Source: Prosthecobacter sp.
Lineage (GTDB): Bacteria; Verrucomicrobiota; Verrucomicrobiia; Verrucomicrobiales; Verrucomicrobiaceae
DNA: 64,000 nt
Direction: 5' to 3'
Assembly (NCBI RefSeq): GCF_020439865.1
Contig: NZ_JAGRPF010000033.1
Location: 1 to 64,000, forward strand
Part shown: positions 35,192-46,107 of the stretch, piece after piece
Numbering within the stretch: the first letter of the stretch is position 1
How the letters are laid out: each line of letters begins with the position of its first letter
Position numbers and translations under genes: made by a program
Notes under the pieces: model-generated
What the model was told of the DNA's origin: nothing
The model's database searches: none
What the model saw: only the letters and a program-made list of their open reading frames with translations

Positions 35192-35632
35192 ATGAACACG
35201 ATCCCTGAACCTCAACGAGGACAGGTGGCCTCGTTTCAGCAAGTTGCCACCGCCCACAACGCCGAAGCGCGTTTCGTCACCCGCAATCTTCACCGCGTCT
35301 GGCAGTTCCGCCGGATGCAGGCCACGTTTCTGAGGCCTTTCAGGAGAGCCATCCGTCCGCTGCTTGTCTGGCTGAGACAGGAGCACGTCTTCGTCAAAAG
35401 CGGCCAGCAAGGCGCCCCGCCCGTCGGCCTGAAACTCCGGCATTTTGGCTGGGAGACCATCGCGCTGTCCTCCGTCCTCGCCCCGCTTGCCTTCATCATG
35501 CTGCTGCCGTTGCTGATCCTCATTTTCCCGGTGGCCGTGCTGATTGGCCTGGCCGGTGTGGTGGCATCGTCACTGCAGACGGACGCCGAAGACCTGGAGC
35601 ACCACTCCTTGACGTGGCACGCGATCCATTGA
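35192..35632 (+). CDS. Small membrane protein, unknown
   Basis: A 146-residue protein with a basic first half, including FVTRNLHRVWQFRRMQATFL, and one long hydrophobic stretch at about 90-127 that could be a single helix or a helical hairpin: IALSSVLAPLAFIMLLPLLI and the following residues. The C terminus is acidic, with DAEDLEHH. No family recognised. It is divergent from the FHA-LuxR gene, with about 170 bases between, in which I see nothing clear. Confidence 0.6.
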   Translation: MNTIPEPQRGQVASFQQVATAHNAEARFVTRNLHRVWQFRRMQATFLRPFRRAIRPLLVWLRQEHVFVKSGQQGAPPVGLKLRHFGWETIALSSVLAPLAFIMLLPLLILIFPVAVLIGLAGVVASSLQTDAEDLEHHSLTWHAIH

Positions 35633-35650
35633 GCGGCTTTCCAGGCGGCT

Positions 35651-36403
35651 TCAGCCGTTCCGATGCTTTTTCATCACGCGATAGACCAGCCAGGCGGCGA
35701 TGTTGATCACCGCCATCGCGGCCAGCAACTGCGTGAAGGTGGTCGCGAGGCTGCCTTTACCCAGACCGCTGCCCACGAGGCTGAACGCCACATTGAGCGG
35801 CAGGTAGCCCAGCGCGGTGCCCAGTAGGAAGCGGGTGTGCTTCACAGGCGTCATGCCCAGCAGTACGTTCAATACCAGACCGGGCACCATCAACTGGCGC
35901 ACCCAGAACACCCGCAGGACGGAGGGCTTCTTCAGCAGTTTCTTTAGCCACGGCCATTTCTCCGCCCGCGATTCCGCCGCACGGCGGAAGCCGTGACGTG
36001 ACAATACGAAGGCGCCATACGACCCAAGCGTGGACGCCACCAGCGAGAGCACCAAGCCCTCGCCAAAGCCAAAAACCAGTCCTGCGGCGGCGCACAGAGG
36101 AAGACGAGGCACACCGAGCATCACGCTGCCGGCGCAGGCCGCCATGAAGATCGCATGCGCGCCCCAGCCAAAATCATGCACCAGCGTTTTCCAGGTCTGC
36201 ACGTTTGTGATCCAGGCCCTGAGCGGCGTGAAGTGCGCCAGTGCCATGAAGGCGGCCACCACCAGCACGGCCAGCAGCACCTGACGAGTCTCCTTGCCCA
36301 GGGCGCGCGAAGTCTCCTGCTCCACCTCGACGGCGGTCGAGGCATCAAGTTCTTCGGGCTCTGGCGCGAAATCGTCGGCGGGCTCCATCATTGCAGCTTC
36401 CAC
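35651..36403 (-). CDS. TVP38/TMEM64-family membrane protein
   Basis: A 250-residue inner-membrane protein with an acidic N-terminal tail (about 1-40) and five to six hydrophobic segments. The family core is visible: GVPRLPLCAAAGLVFGFGEG with LVASTLGSYGAFVLSRHGFR after it, then LVLNVLLGMTPVKHTRFLLG and GTALGYLPLNVAFSLVGSG. These belong to the DedA/VTT superfamily, several members of which move lipids between membrane leaflets. Its start overlaps the end of the PQQ gene by 16 bases, so it is probably co-transcribed with it. ATG at 36391 is an alternative start. Confidence 0.82.
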   Translation of the reverse strand: MEAAMMEPADDFAPEPEELDASTAVEVEQETSRALGKETRQVLLAVLVVAAFMALAHFTPLRAWITNVQTWKTLVHDFGWGAHAIFMAACAGSVMLGVPRLPLCAAAGLVFGFGEGLVLSLVASTLGSYGAFVLSRHGFRRAAESRAEKWPWLKKLLKKPSVLRVFWVRQLMVPGLVLNVLLGMTPVKHTRFLLGTALGYLPLNVAFSLVGSGLGKGSLATTFTQLLAAMAVINIAAWLVYRVMKKHRNG

Positions 36404-37560
36404 AGTTTCGCGTCGCTGCGCACATAAACGGCGCCGCCTGAAATCGCGGGTGTCGAGAGCACTGTCTCTTTGAGCTCGATCTCCTGAACGACTTTACCTT
36501 CGGGAGCTTCAGGATCGATCGCCTGGAAAATACCACGTTCGTTCACGACGTAGATGCGTTTGCCGGCGGCCACGGGCGATCCGCTGAACGGCCCCTTCAT
36601 GCGCAGCTTCCAAAGCTCATCCCCATTCTTGAGGCTCGCCTTGATCAGCACGCCCGCGCCATTCACGACGTAGATGTAATCGCCCAGCACCAGCGGACTC
36701 GCCGTGCCCGGGTTCAGCTTCTCATTGCGCCAGAGCTGCGTCACGGAACCCTTCTCGGGCGCGAGTGCCGTGATGCCGTGGGATACCGCATACAGAGCGT
36801 CACCCGTCACCACACTCGAAGGGATTGTGCTCGCTCCGTCCTCGTAGTTCCACATCGTCTTCCCGGTTGCAGGCTCCACGCCGAGGATGCCCTTGCTTGA
36901 CTGCAAAGCCACCGCGCCCTTCCAAAGCGTCGCGCTGGACCAGTTCGCCGCCTTCGGGCGTTCCAGCTTCCACTTATTGCATCCCGTGGCCACGTCGAGA
37001 CCGGCTGCGAAGGACTCGCTGTCGTTCTCGCTCTGCACCACCAGGGTTCCATCGATCACCACCGGTGACTGCGACATGCCGAGGCTGTTGCTTGCGTTCG
37101 GATAATCAAAGGTCAGGCCGCGGAGCCACAGCAGATTGCCGTCGAGATCGAAAGCGAACAGGTCGTTGGAAGAAAACAACGCGAAGACGCGGTCACCATC
37201 ACTGCACGGCGTGTTGGCGGCCACGCAGGTCTTGTTGTGCGACATCGTGCGACCCGTCGCACGCATCGCACGCTCCCAGCGCTTCGAACCATCCGAAGCG
37301 TTGAAGCAAAACACGTGCAGCGTCTCCTGGCCTGGTCCGCTGGAGCAGGTCACGAAGACTTTGTCACCGACGATGATCGGCGCCGAAAGCCCGCGACCTG
37401 GCAGATCTGCCGTCCACGCGATTTTGAGATCGTCCGCGGGTGCTTTTGCGTCAGTGGAAACCGCTGTGGCATTGGGGCCGCGGAATTGCAGCCAGTCTGC
37501 CTGCGCCATGCCAGCGCTGATCACGAGAAAGAGGCCAATCGAGAGAGTCTTCATAATCAA
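36388..37560 (-). CDS. Exported PQQ-type beta-propeller protein
   Basis: A 390-residue protein with a signal peptide at about 1-21. The mature start WLQFRGPNATAV is the hallmark of exported PQQ_2-type propellers of Verrucomicrobiota and Planctomycetota. Repeated blades are visible (for example GDKVFVTCSSGPGQETLHVF, LFAFDLDGNLLWLRG, GDYIYVVNGAGVLIKASL). It has no dehydrogenase active-site features that I can see, so it may be a scaffold or binding protein rather than an enzyme. ATG at 37554 is an alternative start. It lies 15 bases after the gene at 37576 and overlaps the TVP38-type gene. Confidence 0.85.
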   Translation of the reverse strand: MIMKTLSIGLFLVISAGMAQADWLQFRGPNATAVSTDAKAPADDLKIAWTADLPGRGLSAPIIVGDKVFVTCSSGPGQETLHVFCFNASDGSKRWERAMRATGRTMSHNKTCVAANTPCSDGDRVFALFSSNDLFAFDLDGNLLWLRGLTFDYPNASNSLGMSQSPVVIDGTLVVQSENDSESFAAGLDVATGCNKWKLERPKAANWSSATLWKGAVALQSSKGILGVEPATGKTMWNYEDGASTIPSSVVTGDALYAVSHGITALAPEKGSVTQLWRNEKLNPGTASPLVLGDYIYVVNGAGVLIKASLKNGDELWKLRMKGPFSGSPVAAGKRIYVVNERGIFQAIDPEAPEGKVVQEIELKETVLSTPAISGGAVYVRSDAKLWKLQ

Positions 37561-37575
37561 TTCAGGTCGTTAAAA

Positions 37576-38685
37576 TCACTTCGCCGCAAGGATCGCCGTT
37601 CCTGTCGCATCGCACACGCGAAGCTGGAACTCCCACTCCACGGTCCACTGCTCCGTTTGCTCGTTCTGGCAGCACTTCACAAGGATCGTGTTCTTTCCCT
37701 TCTTGAGCTGACACGGCAGCTTGTACTGATCGAGCTTCGCGCCGCGGTGATACTCGTCGCGGGCAAACAGCAGCTCGCCATTCAGCCACACCTTCCAGCC
37801 GTTCTTGCACCCGATACGGATCTCTGCCTGGCGATCTTCTTCGCTGAAGAAATCCGTCGCCGCATAGCCCACGACGCTCTTCTCCATGCCGAAGGGCTTG
37901 TTGAAGTCGATCTTGCCGTACTCATCCGCGCTCGTGAAATCGACCCACTCCACCTTCTTGCTCTTTCCTTCGTAAATGGCGTCAAAATGCAACTCCTTCT
38001 CCGGCGGATAAACTTTGTCGAAACCGCCGCGATCCGCGTTGCTGAACGGCGCGATCAGCTTCCAACTCATGAGAAAACCGAAGTGCTTAGGCAGATCCAC
38101 CTTCTGGCCCAGATCGCGGAGCTTTTTCGTCAGCGTCTTGATCTGATCCTCATCGCGCGCCGCGACCAGCCCTTTGCCAAAGGCCACCATGGCCGCGTCC
38201 TTGTCCTTCTTGTCGAGCGCTGCGTCCCCGGCCGCAATCAGCTTGGCCACCGGATGCCGCCGCAGGTCCGAGCTCGGGTCCTCCAGCAAAGTCGGGGTCA
38301 ATTCCTCCGCCAGCTTCTCATCCGCACGATGGATGAGATCAAATGCCACCACGCGAGGTCCCGAGCTATTCTTCGTGTCCTTCAAAAACGCCACCAGCGC
38401 CTCGACCGGCATCGTTTTGGCCTTCAGCGCTTCGTCGGCGATCACCCCCACCGCCGCCCGCAGCCAGTTTTCAGCCAGCGGATTCGCGCCGTTCATGCCT
38501 TTGAGCACCTCCGGCAGGTTCGAGGCATCCGCCTTCACGATCTCCTGCCACGCCTTGGCCGCGGTCTCATTGCCCTCGCCTTCTTTTTGGACACTTCGCA
38601 GCGCCTCGATGGGTTTCGACAATTCCCCCGCGGCATACAGCGGCAGGACGGCAACGGCGAACAGACAGACAAAAGTCGATTTCAT
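37576..38685 (-). CDS. Exported hypothetical protein, helical repeats plus beta domain
   Basis: A 369-residue protein with a signal peptide at about 1-19. The first 200 residues are helical and look like HEAT- or TPR-like repeats. The second half is a beta domain with GWKVWLNGELLFARDEYHRG and LPCQLKKGKNTILVKCCQNE, the pattern of a galactose-binding-like jelly roll seen in many exported PVC proteins. It sits between two PQQ propeller genes on the same strand, 15 bases before one and 73 bases after the other. A shared role in a surface or periplasmic assembly is inferred from position only. Confidence 0.68.
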   Translation of the reverse strand: MKSTFVCLFAVAVLPLYAAGELSKPIEALRSVQKEGEGNETAAKAWQEIVKADASNLPEVLKGMNGANPLAENWLRAAVGVIADEALKAKTMPVEALVAFLKDTKNSSGPRVVAFDLIHRADEKLAEELTPTLLEDPSSDLRRHPVAKLIAAGDAALDKKDKDAAMVAFGKGLVAARDEDQIKTLTKKLRDLGQKVDLPKHFGFLMSWKLIAPFSNADRGGFDKVYPPEKELHFDAIYEGKSKKVEWVDFTSADEYGKIDFNKPFGMEKSVVGYAATDFFSEEDRQAEIRIGCKNGWKVWLNGELLFARDEYHRGAKLDQYKLPCQLKKGKNTILVKCCQNEQTEQWTVEWEFQLRVCDATGTAILAAK

Positions 38686-38758
38686 AGGGTGAACAGCATG
38701 CTTTCACAAAGAACGCACCGCGCCAAGCGGCACTTTTGCGATGCGGAGCAAAGTCGCA

Positions 38759-40039
38759 TCAACGAGCAGCGAGGTCGTAACAGAAAATCTGGTCCTGCGC
38801 ACGGATCAGAAGCTTCTTTTCGTGAATGCTCGGATGAGGCCAGCTTGGGCCTTTGACCGCGGGCAACTTGAAGGTTCCCTGCAACTTGTACCCCGTGGGA
38901 GTGGCTTCGATGAGACCCATCGTGCCATCCTGCCAGCGGAAGTACAACTCGTTCTCCGCACTGATCACCGCCGCGCTCTCACGACCGGGACGTTCGCTTT
39001 GTTCCCACACGATCTTGCCTGTTTTCCATTCCAGGCAAACGGGGATGCCGTTGTTGTGACCGCTGCCGGCATAGATGTAGTCGCCGAGGCGCACCATGCC
39101 GCCGTGGTGATTTTGAAAAGTTCCCGCCTTGAGGAAATACTGCTCCTCCGCCACGACGCCATCGCCGTCTTTCCTGAGCTGAAGCAGGGCTGCGCCGGTG
39201 CCGTAGCCGGATGACGTGAACACGTAGTCGTCCCAAACGAGCGGCGTGGGGATGTTGGCGGTGCCATTGGCCACGGAATTGTAGGTCCACAGCGTTTTGC
39301 CATCGCTGGCACGCACGCTGACGAGGCCGCGGCCGACGAGTGTGATGTACTGCTTCACGCCTCCTCCGTTCGAGATCACCACGCCGGTGTATCCCGCGCC
39401 GTCCTTGCCACGCGTCCCCACATCGGCGGGCAGGGAAGATTTCCATTTCACTGCGCCGGTTTTTTTGTCCATCGCGGCCACGATGCTGTCATTGCCACCC
39501 GGCACACCAATCACGAGGTCGCCATCGACAAGCGGTGATTCACTGAACCCCCAGCTGCTCATGATCAGGCCACCGAGATCGGCGGTGTAACTCTTTCTCC
39601 AGAGCAATTCGCCGCTCGCTGCGTCACAGCAGGCCAGGATACCGTCCTTGCTGACCGAATACAGCCGTTCGCCATCGAACGTCGGTGCGCCGTTCGGCTG
39701 GTCACGTTTATCGCTGACCACGGTGCTCCACAGTTCCTTCTGCGTGGAGAGGTCAAAGGCCGTAAGCGACACACCTTCTTTGCGATTCCCCACCACAAAT
39801 ACTCGCCCATTCCCCACGGTGACCGATCCCATGCCGCCGCCCGCGCCTTTGATCTCCCACAGAAGCTTGGGGCCCTCTGCGGGCCATGACTTCAGCAAAC
39901 CCGTCTCGGTCGAGATGCCGTCTCGGTTCGGCCCGCGAAACTGATGCCAGCCAAGCGACAGGCTGGCAGGGTCTGCTGAGAATGAAACGCTCGCTGAAAG
40001 CGAGCCGAACAGGGCGATGAGAAACCTCGAAGTGCGCAT
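38759..40039 (-). CDS. Exported PQQ-type beta-propeller protein
   Basis: A 426-residue protein, paralogous in type to the one at 36388. The ATG read from 40039 is preferred over upstream in-frame starts since it begins a signal peptide (about 1-21). The mature part opens WHQFRGPNRDGISTETGLL. Propeller blades include GNGRVFVVGNRKEGVSLTAF, DGERLYSVSKDGILACCDAA and GDYIYAGSGHNNGIPVCLEW. It is divergent from the ABC-F gene, with starts 97 bases apart. Function unknown. Confidence 0.86.
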   Translation of the reverse strand: MRTSRFLIALFGSLSASVSFSADPASLSLGWHQFRGPNRDGISTETGLLKSWPAEGPKLLWEIKGAGGGMGSVTVGNGRVFVVGNRKEGVSLTAFDLSTQKELWSTVVSDKRDQPNGAPTFDGERLYSVSKDGILACCDAASGELLWRKSYTADLGGLIMSSWGFSESPLVDGDLVIGVPGGNDSIVAAMDKKTGAVKWKSSLPADVGTRGKDGAGYTGVVISNGGGVKQYITLVGRGLVSVRASDGKTLWTYNSVANGTANIPTPLVWDDYVFTSSGYGTGAALLQLRKDGDGVVAEEQYFLKAGTFQNHHGGMVRLGDYIYAGSGHNNGIPVCLEWKTGKIVWEQSERPGRESAAVISAENELYFRWQDGTMGLIEATPTGYKLQGTFKLPAVKGPSWPHPSIHEKKLLIRAQDQIFCYDLAAR

Positions 40040-40136
40040 ACGGAGAAGCCAAACGCCAGACACCGCCAGCTTTATCGCAATCTCCCGGCGACGGTGGATC
40101 GCCTGCACGCTCGACATGACGCGAATCGAGGGCACT

Positions 40137-42001
40137 ATGCGCGCCCCTTTCCGCATGCTCTCCGTTTCCAATGTCAGCAAAACCTACGCCGGCCGAACCT
40201 TGTTCAGCCAGGTGTCGTTTCACATCAATCGCGGGGAGAAGATCGGCCTCATCGGCCCCAACGGCGCGGGCAAATCGACGCTTTTCTCGCTGCTGCTGCA
40301 GGATTCCACGCCTGACGACGGTCGTGTGATGATGGAGCGCGGCATCACCTTCGGCTTTCTGCCGCAGGAGAGCGCGCCGATCGATGACGTAACAGTGTTG
40401 GAACTAGCGACGGGCCACGTGGACGAGCATCATCGCTGGGAGGTGGAGCCGAAGGCCAAGCGCATTCTCAGCGGCCTCGCCTTTCGTGAATCGGACTTCG
40501 AACGCAACGCCCGCACGCTCAGCGGCGGCTGGGTGATGCGTGCGCACCTCGCCCGCCTGTTGGTGCAGGAGCCGGAAATGCTGCTGCTCGACGAGCCGAC
40601 GAACCATCTCGACCTCGAATCGCTCATCTGGTTCCAGAATTACCTCCAGGGCTATCCGGGCGCGATCCTGATGATCTCGCATGACCGCGAATTCCTAAAT
40701 GCGCTGTGCGACAGCATCCTCGAAATCGCGCACAGCAAGATCAACCGCTACACCGGCAACTACGACGACTACCTCCGCGAAAAAGCCGCGCGCATGGAGC
40801 AGATGCAGGGCGCCTACGACAACCAGCAGCGCGAGCTCGCCAAGATGCAGGCCTGGGTGGACAAGTTCAAAGCGAAGGCCAACTTCGCCTCCCGTGCGCA
40901 GGACAAGGCGAAGATGATCGACCGCATCGAGAAGATCGAAGCGCCCGTCGCCGACGCCAAAACGGTGAAGTTCCGTTTCCCGCAGCCGCCTCGCAGCGGC
41001 CAGCGCGTCATCCGGATGACAGGCGTCGACTTTGCCTACGGTCAGACGCCCGTTTACACCGGCCTCGACCTCGAGATCGAGCGCGGCCAGCGCACTGTGC
41101 TCGTCGGCCCGAACGGAGCGGGCAAATCAACGCTGCTCAAACTTCTCGCCGGTGCGCTCACGCAGCAGGCGGGGAATCGCGAACTCGGTCACAACGTCAA
41201 ACTCGGCTACTTCGCCCAGTATCGCGGCGATGTGCTGAACATGCGCCACACCGTTTTGCAGTCCGCGATGGATCTGCCCAGCCGTCCCGGTGAAAACCTC
41301 TGCCGCACGCTGCTCGGATCGTTCCTGTTTCACGGCGACGATGTCTTCAAGCCCGTCGGAGTGCTCAGCGGTGGTGAAAAGTCACGACTCGTGCTCGTGC
41401 GCCTGCTTCTCGATCCGCCGAACTTCCTGCTCATGGACGAGCCGACGACGCACCTCGACATGGGCAGCATCGACGCGCTCATCAACGCGCTCGACCAATA
41501 CGAAGGCACGCTCGTCTTCATCAGCCACGACGTTCACTTCATCCGTCAGATGGCAAAGCACGTCCTGCATGTGAGCGCCGGTGTCATCACGCCCTACGCG
41601 GGCGATTACCAATACTACCTCGACAAAACCAAGGCCGGCAGCGCCCGCGAAGCTCTCACAGCCACGCTTCACAACGCGCAACCCGTCGCCTACAACGCTC
41701 CCGCCGTCCGCGAGCCGCCCAAGTCGAAGGAACAAAAGCGCCTCGAAGCCGAAGCCCGCAACGCCCGCAGCAAAGCCAAAAAAGACGCCGAACAACGGCT
41801 CGCCAAAGTCGAGGCCGAACTCACCACGCTCGACAAACGCAAACACGAGATCGTCGAACTCCTCCAGGACGAAGCTACCTACGCCGACGCCGTGAAATTC
41901 CGCGACCTCAGCACCGAATTGGAAGCCGTGGAACCGAAAATCGCGAAGCTGACGACCGAGTGGGAGAAAGCGGCGGAGGAAGTGGAGAAGCTAAACGCTG
42001 C

Positions 42002-42005
<4 letters not shown>
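40137..42005 (+). CDS. ABC-F family ATPase
   Basis: A 622-residue cytosolic protein with two ABC ATPase domains and no membrane part, as in ribosome-associated ABC-F factors (Uup, YheS, EttA). Domain 1 has GPNGAGKSTLF, LSGGWVMRAHLARLL and LLLDEPTNHLD. Domain 2 has GPNGAGKSTLLKLL, LSGGEKSRLVLVRLL and LLMDEPTTHLD. A charged interdomain linker lies between about 220 and 290. The last 85 residues form a charged coiled coil, favouring the Uup/YheS branch. The start at 40137 has GAGGG four bases upstream; ATG at 40155 also fits. Its stop codon overlaps that of the convergent gene. Confidence 0.9.
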
Positions 42006-42898
<893 letters not shown>

Positions 42899-43009
42899 GC
42901 GTTGAACCTACACAGAATGCGCGTTGGATTCCAAGCAGAGAATGAAACTGACGGCGTCCACGGGAACAATCCTGACAGATTCGCCGATGTTTGCGGTTAT
43001 GGTTGGACG

Positions 43010-44152
43010 ATGAAGTGGATGATTCTTTTTGCCGCCATAGCGGCCGTGGCGCATGCCGATGTCGAAGCGTGGAAGCACGCGGAGAAGCACGCGGTCGCGC
43101 CGGATCAGAGCCGGCATTCCATTCATGCCTACTTCAACACGTGCCCGGAAAGTCCCGATGGGAAGTTCGTTCTCTACTACACCTCCACCACGCCGGAGGG
43201 TGAGAAGGGTGATTTGCGAATTCTGGAACGAGCGACGGGAAAGGAGACGATCGTGGCGGAGAACATCGTCGCCGAGGACGCGCATCGCGCCGCCTGCCAG
43301 CAATGGGCCGGGAACGGCAAGTTCGTCGTTTATCACAATCTGCAGGATGGCCACTGGAGCGTGCGGGCGGTGGACATCGAGACGAAGAAGGAACGCGTGC
43401 TGGCGATGGATCGTCAGCTGGGATTCGGTTCGTCGAAAGGAAAGTGCGTGCCGGTGTATGGCTGCCACTGGAATCCCGGCCCGCATCGCGATCTCGAATT
43501 GATCGACGTAGCCACGGGTGAAATCACCACGCCGGTGACCGCAGCCCAAACCGTTGCCGAATACGGCGACTGGATCGAGAAGAAGCTCGGCTCGCGTGAT
43601 CTGACGATTTTCTTTCCAGTGGTCAGTCCGGATGAGTCGAAGGTGTTCTTCAAGCCGTGCATTCCGGGCGGCGGATCAAGCTATCGCGGCATGTCGGTCA
43701 GCAAGCGCGACGGCAAGATCGTCTATGATCTCGCGAACAAGAAGTTCATCCGCCTGATCGAGTCCTGGGGCCATCCGTCGTGGTCGCCGGACTCCTGCGG
43801 CATCTTTGAGAAGTCGAACGTCCTGCAGGACATGGCGACCGGCAAACTGATGCCGCGATATGCGCCGTCGTGCTTCTCGGATCATCCGAATCTGTCACCC
43901 GAAGGCAGCGTGTTCGTGACGGATGCGAATGTGACGAAGCGCCCGTTCGGCAGGGAGGGCTACTGGGCCATCGGCATCGGTTCGACGACGAAGGACGAAT
44001 TCGTCGTCGTCGATTTGTTCGACAATGCACACGGCGCGAAGACCTGGCGCAAAAACCACCCGCATCCCGCATTCAGCTCAGACGGCAAACGTGTTTACTA
44101 CAACGTGAACAACGGTCCGTGGACACGATTGATGGTGGCCGAGATCAAGTGA
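43010..44152 (+). CDS. Exported TolB/PD40-like beta-propeller protein
   Basis: A 380-residue protein with a signal peptide at about 1-16. The ATG at 43010 is the real start; the frame remains open further upstream, but that part is antisense to the gene at 42002. PD40-like repeats are visible: SPDGKFVLYYTSTTPEGEKG near the start, VSPDESKVFFKPCIPGGGSS in the middle, WSPDSCGIFEKSNV and FSSDGKRVYYNVNNGPWTR at the end. The conserved His-rich parts (GCHWNPGPHRD, WGHPSWSPD) are reminiscent of oligogalacturonate lyase family propellers; I could not confirm the lyase residues. It ends 22 bases before the convergent hisF. Confidence 0.75.
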   Translation: MKWMILFAAIAAVAHADVEAWKHAEKHAVAPDQSRHSIHAYFNTCPESPDGKFVLYYTSTTPEGEKGDLRILERATGKETIVAENIVAEDAHRAACQQWAGNGKFVVYHNLQDGHWSVRAVDIETKKERVLAMDRQLGFGSSKGKCVPVYGCHWNPGPHRDLELIDVATGEITTPVTAAQTVAEYGDWIEKKLGSRDLTIFFPVVSPDESKVFFKPCIPGGGSSYRGMSVSKRDGKIVYDLANKKFIRLIESWGHPSWSPDSCGIFEKSNVLQDMATGKLMPRYAPSCFSDHPNLSPEGSVFVTDANVTKRPFGREGYWAIGIGSTTKDEFVVVDLFDNAHGAKTWRKNHPHPAFSSDGKRVYYNVNNGPWTRLMVAEIK

Positions 44153-44174
44153 GCGTTGCATCGCTCATGCTGAC

Positions 44175-44933
44175 TCAAAGACGCACCGGCACGCCGTGAT
44201 CGCCGAGGTACTTCTTCACGTCAGCGACTTTGTATTCGCCGAAGTGGAAAATGCTCGCAGCGAGGACCGCATCGGCTTTGCCATCGCGGAGGACATCGAC
44301 CATGTGATCGATGTTTCCCGCGCCACCGCTGGCGATGACGGGAATGGTGACGGCTTCACTGACCGCACGCGTGAGAGCGATGTCGTAGCCGGCCTTAGTG
44401 CCGTCGGAGTCCATGCTGGTGAGGAGGATCTCTCCCGCACCACGTTTGCAGACTTCTGCAGCCCATTCGACGGCGTCGAGCTCGGTGGCGTTGCGGCCTC
44501 CGTGCGTGTACACCGTCCAGGAGCCGCGGTCGTTGCGTTTCGCGTCAATGGCGACGACGAGGCACTGGCAGCCGAAGGCGTTGGCGGCTTCGTCGATGAC
44601 GTCCGGCGTTTTCACGGCGGCGGTGTTGATGCCGACCTTGTCAGCGCCGGCGAGTAGCATCTCACGCATGTCCGCCACGGTGCGGATGCCGCCACCGACG
44701 GTCAATGGCATGAAGCAGCTCGCGGCAGTACGCGCGACGACATCGACCATCGTCTTGCGCTCCTCATGACTCGCCGTGATGTCGAGGAAGACGAGTTCAT
44801 CGGCTCCCTGCGCATTGTAAACCTGCGCGCACTCCACCGGATCACCTGCGTCGCGAAGCTGCAGGAACTTCGTGCCTTTGACGACACGACCTTCCTTCAC
44901 GTCGAGACAGGGGATGATCCGTTTAGTGAGCAT
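44175..44933 (-). CDS. hisF: Imidazole glycerol phosphate synthase subunit HisF
   Basis: A 252-residue beta/alpha-barrel cyclase in histidine synthesis that works with the HisH glutaminase. The catalytic acids are Asp11 in [15 protein letters not shown] and Asp130 in [21 protein letters not shown] and the phosphate-binding [11 protein letters not shown] are also visible. Length is normal. No other his gene is in the window, so the pathway genes are scattered. It follows transaldolase on the same strand after a 97-base interval with a long inverted repeat. Confidence 0.96.
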   Translation of the reverse strand: MLTKRIIPCLDVKEGRVVKGTKFLQLRDAGDPVECAQVYNAQGADELVFLDITASHEERKTMVDVVARTAASCFMPLTVGGGIRTVADMREMLLAGADKVGINTAAVKTPDVIDEAANAFGCQCLVVAIDAKRNDRGSWTVYTHGGRNATELDAVEWAAEVCKRGAGEILLTSMDSDGTKAGYDIALTRAVSEAVTIPVIASGGAGNIDHMVDVLRDGKADAVLAASIFHFGEYKVADVKKYLGDHGVPVRL

Positions 44934-44946
44934 GTCGATGAGGATG

Positions 44947-45022
44947 GCCGAAAAAGAGAAAAGAAGGAAAAAATCAGAGGTGTCCCGACTGAGCTCTTTT
45001 CTTCTATTTTCTCCCTTTCGGC
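44947..45022. promoter_or_regulatory. Long imperfect inverted repeat between tal and hisF
   Basis: GCCGAAA at 44947-44953 pairs with TTTCGGC at 45016-45022. Inside these, a purine-rich arm (about 44950-44967, mostly A and G) faces a complementary pyrimidine-rich arm (about 44996-45015), giving a hairpin of about 20 imperfect pairs. It fills the interval between the tal stop and the hisF start on the minus strand. It could be a terminator or attenuator-like hairpin. Confidence 0.5.
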
Positions 45023-45030
45023 TAAGAAAC

Positions 45031-45969
45031 TCAGCCGATCGCGGTCTTCACCATCGTTTCGAGCTTCACGATGTCCTTGGCGAAGTTGCGGATGCCTTCG
45101 GCGGTCTTGTCCACGGCCATGGGGTCTTCGTTGAAGAGCCAGCGGAAGGTTTTTTCGTCGCTGCCGATGCGCTCGATTTTGAGGGACTTCGCGTTGGCGG
45201 CATTGAGCTTCGGTGCGATGGCGTCTTCGCTCGCGGCGAGTTCGCCGAGCAGGCCGGGGCTGATGGTGAGCAGGTCGCAGCCGCAGAGTTCGGTGATTTC
45301 ACCCTTGTTGCGGAAGCTGGCGCCCATGACCTCGGTCTTGTAGTCGAAGTGCTTGTAGTAGTTGTAGATCTGCGTCACGGAGAGCACGCCGGGATCTTCG
45401 GTCGGGGCATAATCTTTGCCCGTGTTCTTCTTGAACCAGTCCATGATGCGACCGACGAAGGGCGAGATAAGCTTGATGCCACCTTCGGCACAGGCGACGG
45501 CTTGGGCGAGGCTGAAGAGGAGCGTCAGGTTGCAGTTGATGCCTTCCTTCTGGAGGACTTCGGCGGCTTTGATGCCTTCCCACGTGGAGGCGATCTTGAT
45601 CAGGATGCGCTCGCGGCTGATGCCGGCTTTTTCGTACATCGCGATGATGTGGCGGGCCTTTTCGATGTTGCCCTGCGTGTCGAAGGAAAGACGGGCGTCC
45701 ACTTCGGTCGAAACGCGGCCGGGAACGATCTTGAGAATTTCGAGGCCGAAGGCGACCACCAGTTTGTCCATCACTGCGTCCACGCCGCCAGATTTGCCGT
45801 CCGTCACGGCCTGGTCGAAAATGGCCTTGTACTCGGGCTTCGAAGCCGCCTGGAGGATTAGGGAGGGGTTCGTCGTGGCGTCCTGCGGCTTGTAGGCCTT
45901 CATGGCTTCAAAATCGCCGGTGTCGGCGACCACCACGGTGTGCTGCTTCAGTTGATCGAGCTGGGTCAT
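45031..45969 (-). CDS. tal: Transaldolase
   Basis: A 312-residue enzyme of the non-oxidative pentose phosphate pathway that moves a dihydroxyacetone unit between sugar phosphates. The Schiff-base Lys is Lys125 in [18 protein letters not shown]. Other conserved parts are [10 protein letters not shown] with Asp16, [10 protein letters not shown] and [14 protein letters not shown]. The length and motifs fit the classical TalB type. The ATG read from 45969 is preferred; the 35 upstream codons are not family-like. Confidence 0.96.
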   Translation of the reverse strand: MTQLDQLKQHTVVVADTGDFEAMKAYKPQDATTNPSLILQAASKPEYKAIFDQAVTDGKSGGVDAVMDKLVVAFGLEILKIVPGRVSTEVDARLSFDTQGNIEKARHIIAMYEKAGISRERILIKIASTWEGIKAAEVLQKEGINCNLTLLFSLAQAVACAEGGIKLISPFVGRIMDWFKKNTGKDYAPTEDPGVLSVTQIYNYYKHFDYKTEVMGASFRNKGEITELCGCDLLTISPGLLGELAASEDAIAPKLNAANAKSLKIERIGSDEKTFRWLFNEDPMAVDKTAEGIRNFAKDIVKLETMVKTAIG

Positions 45970-46107
45970 ATTCTTGGGTTTTTGGGGGACGCGAGAATAC
46001 GGGCAAAGGGGGGATGTGCAATGACGAATCCAGACAGACAAGATGCGCCCGTCCAAGTCGTGCAGACCACCCAAAATCCCTAGGGTGTCGCCGCTCTGTG
46101 ATGCTTC

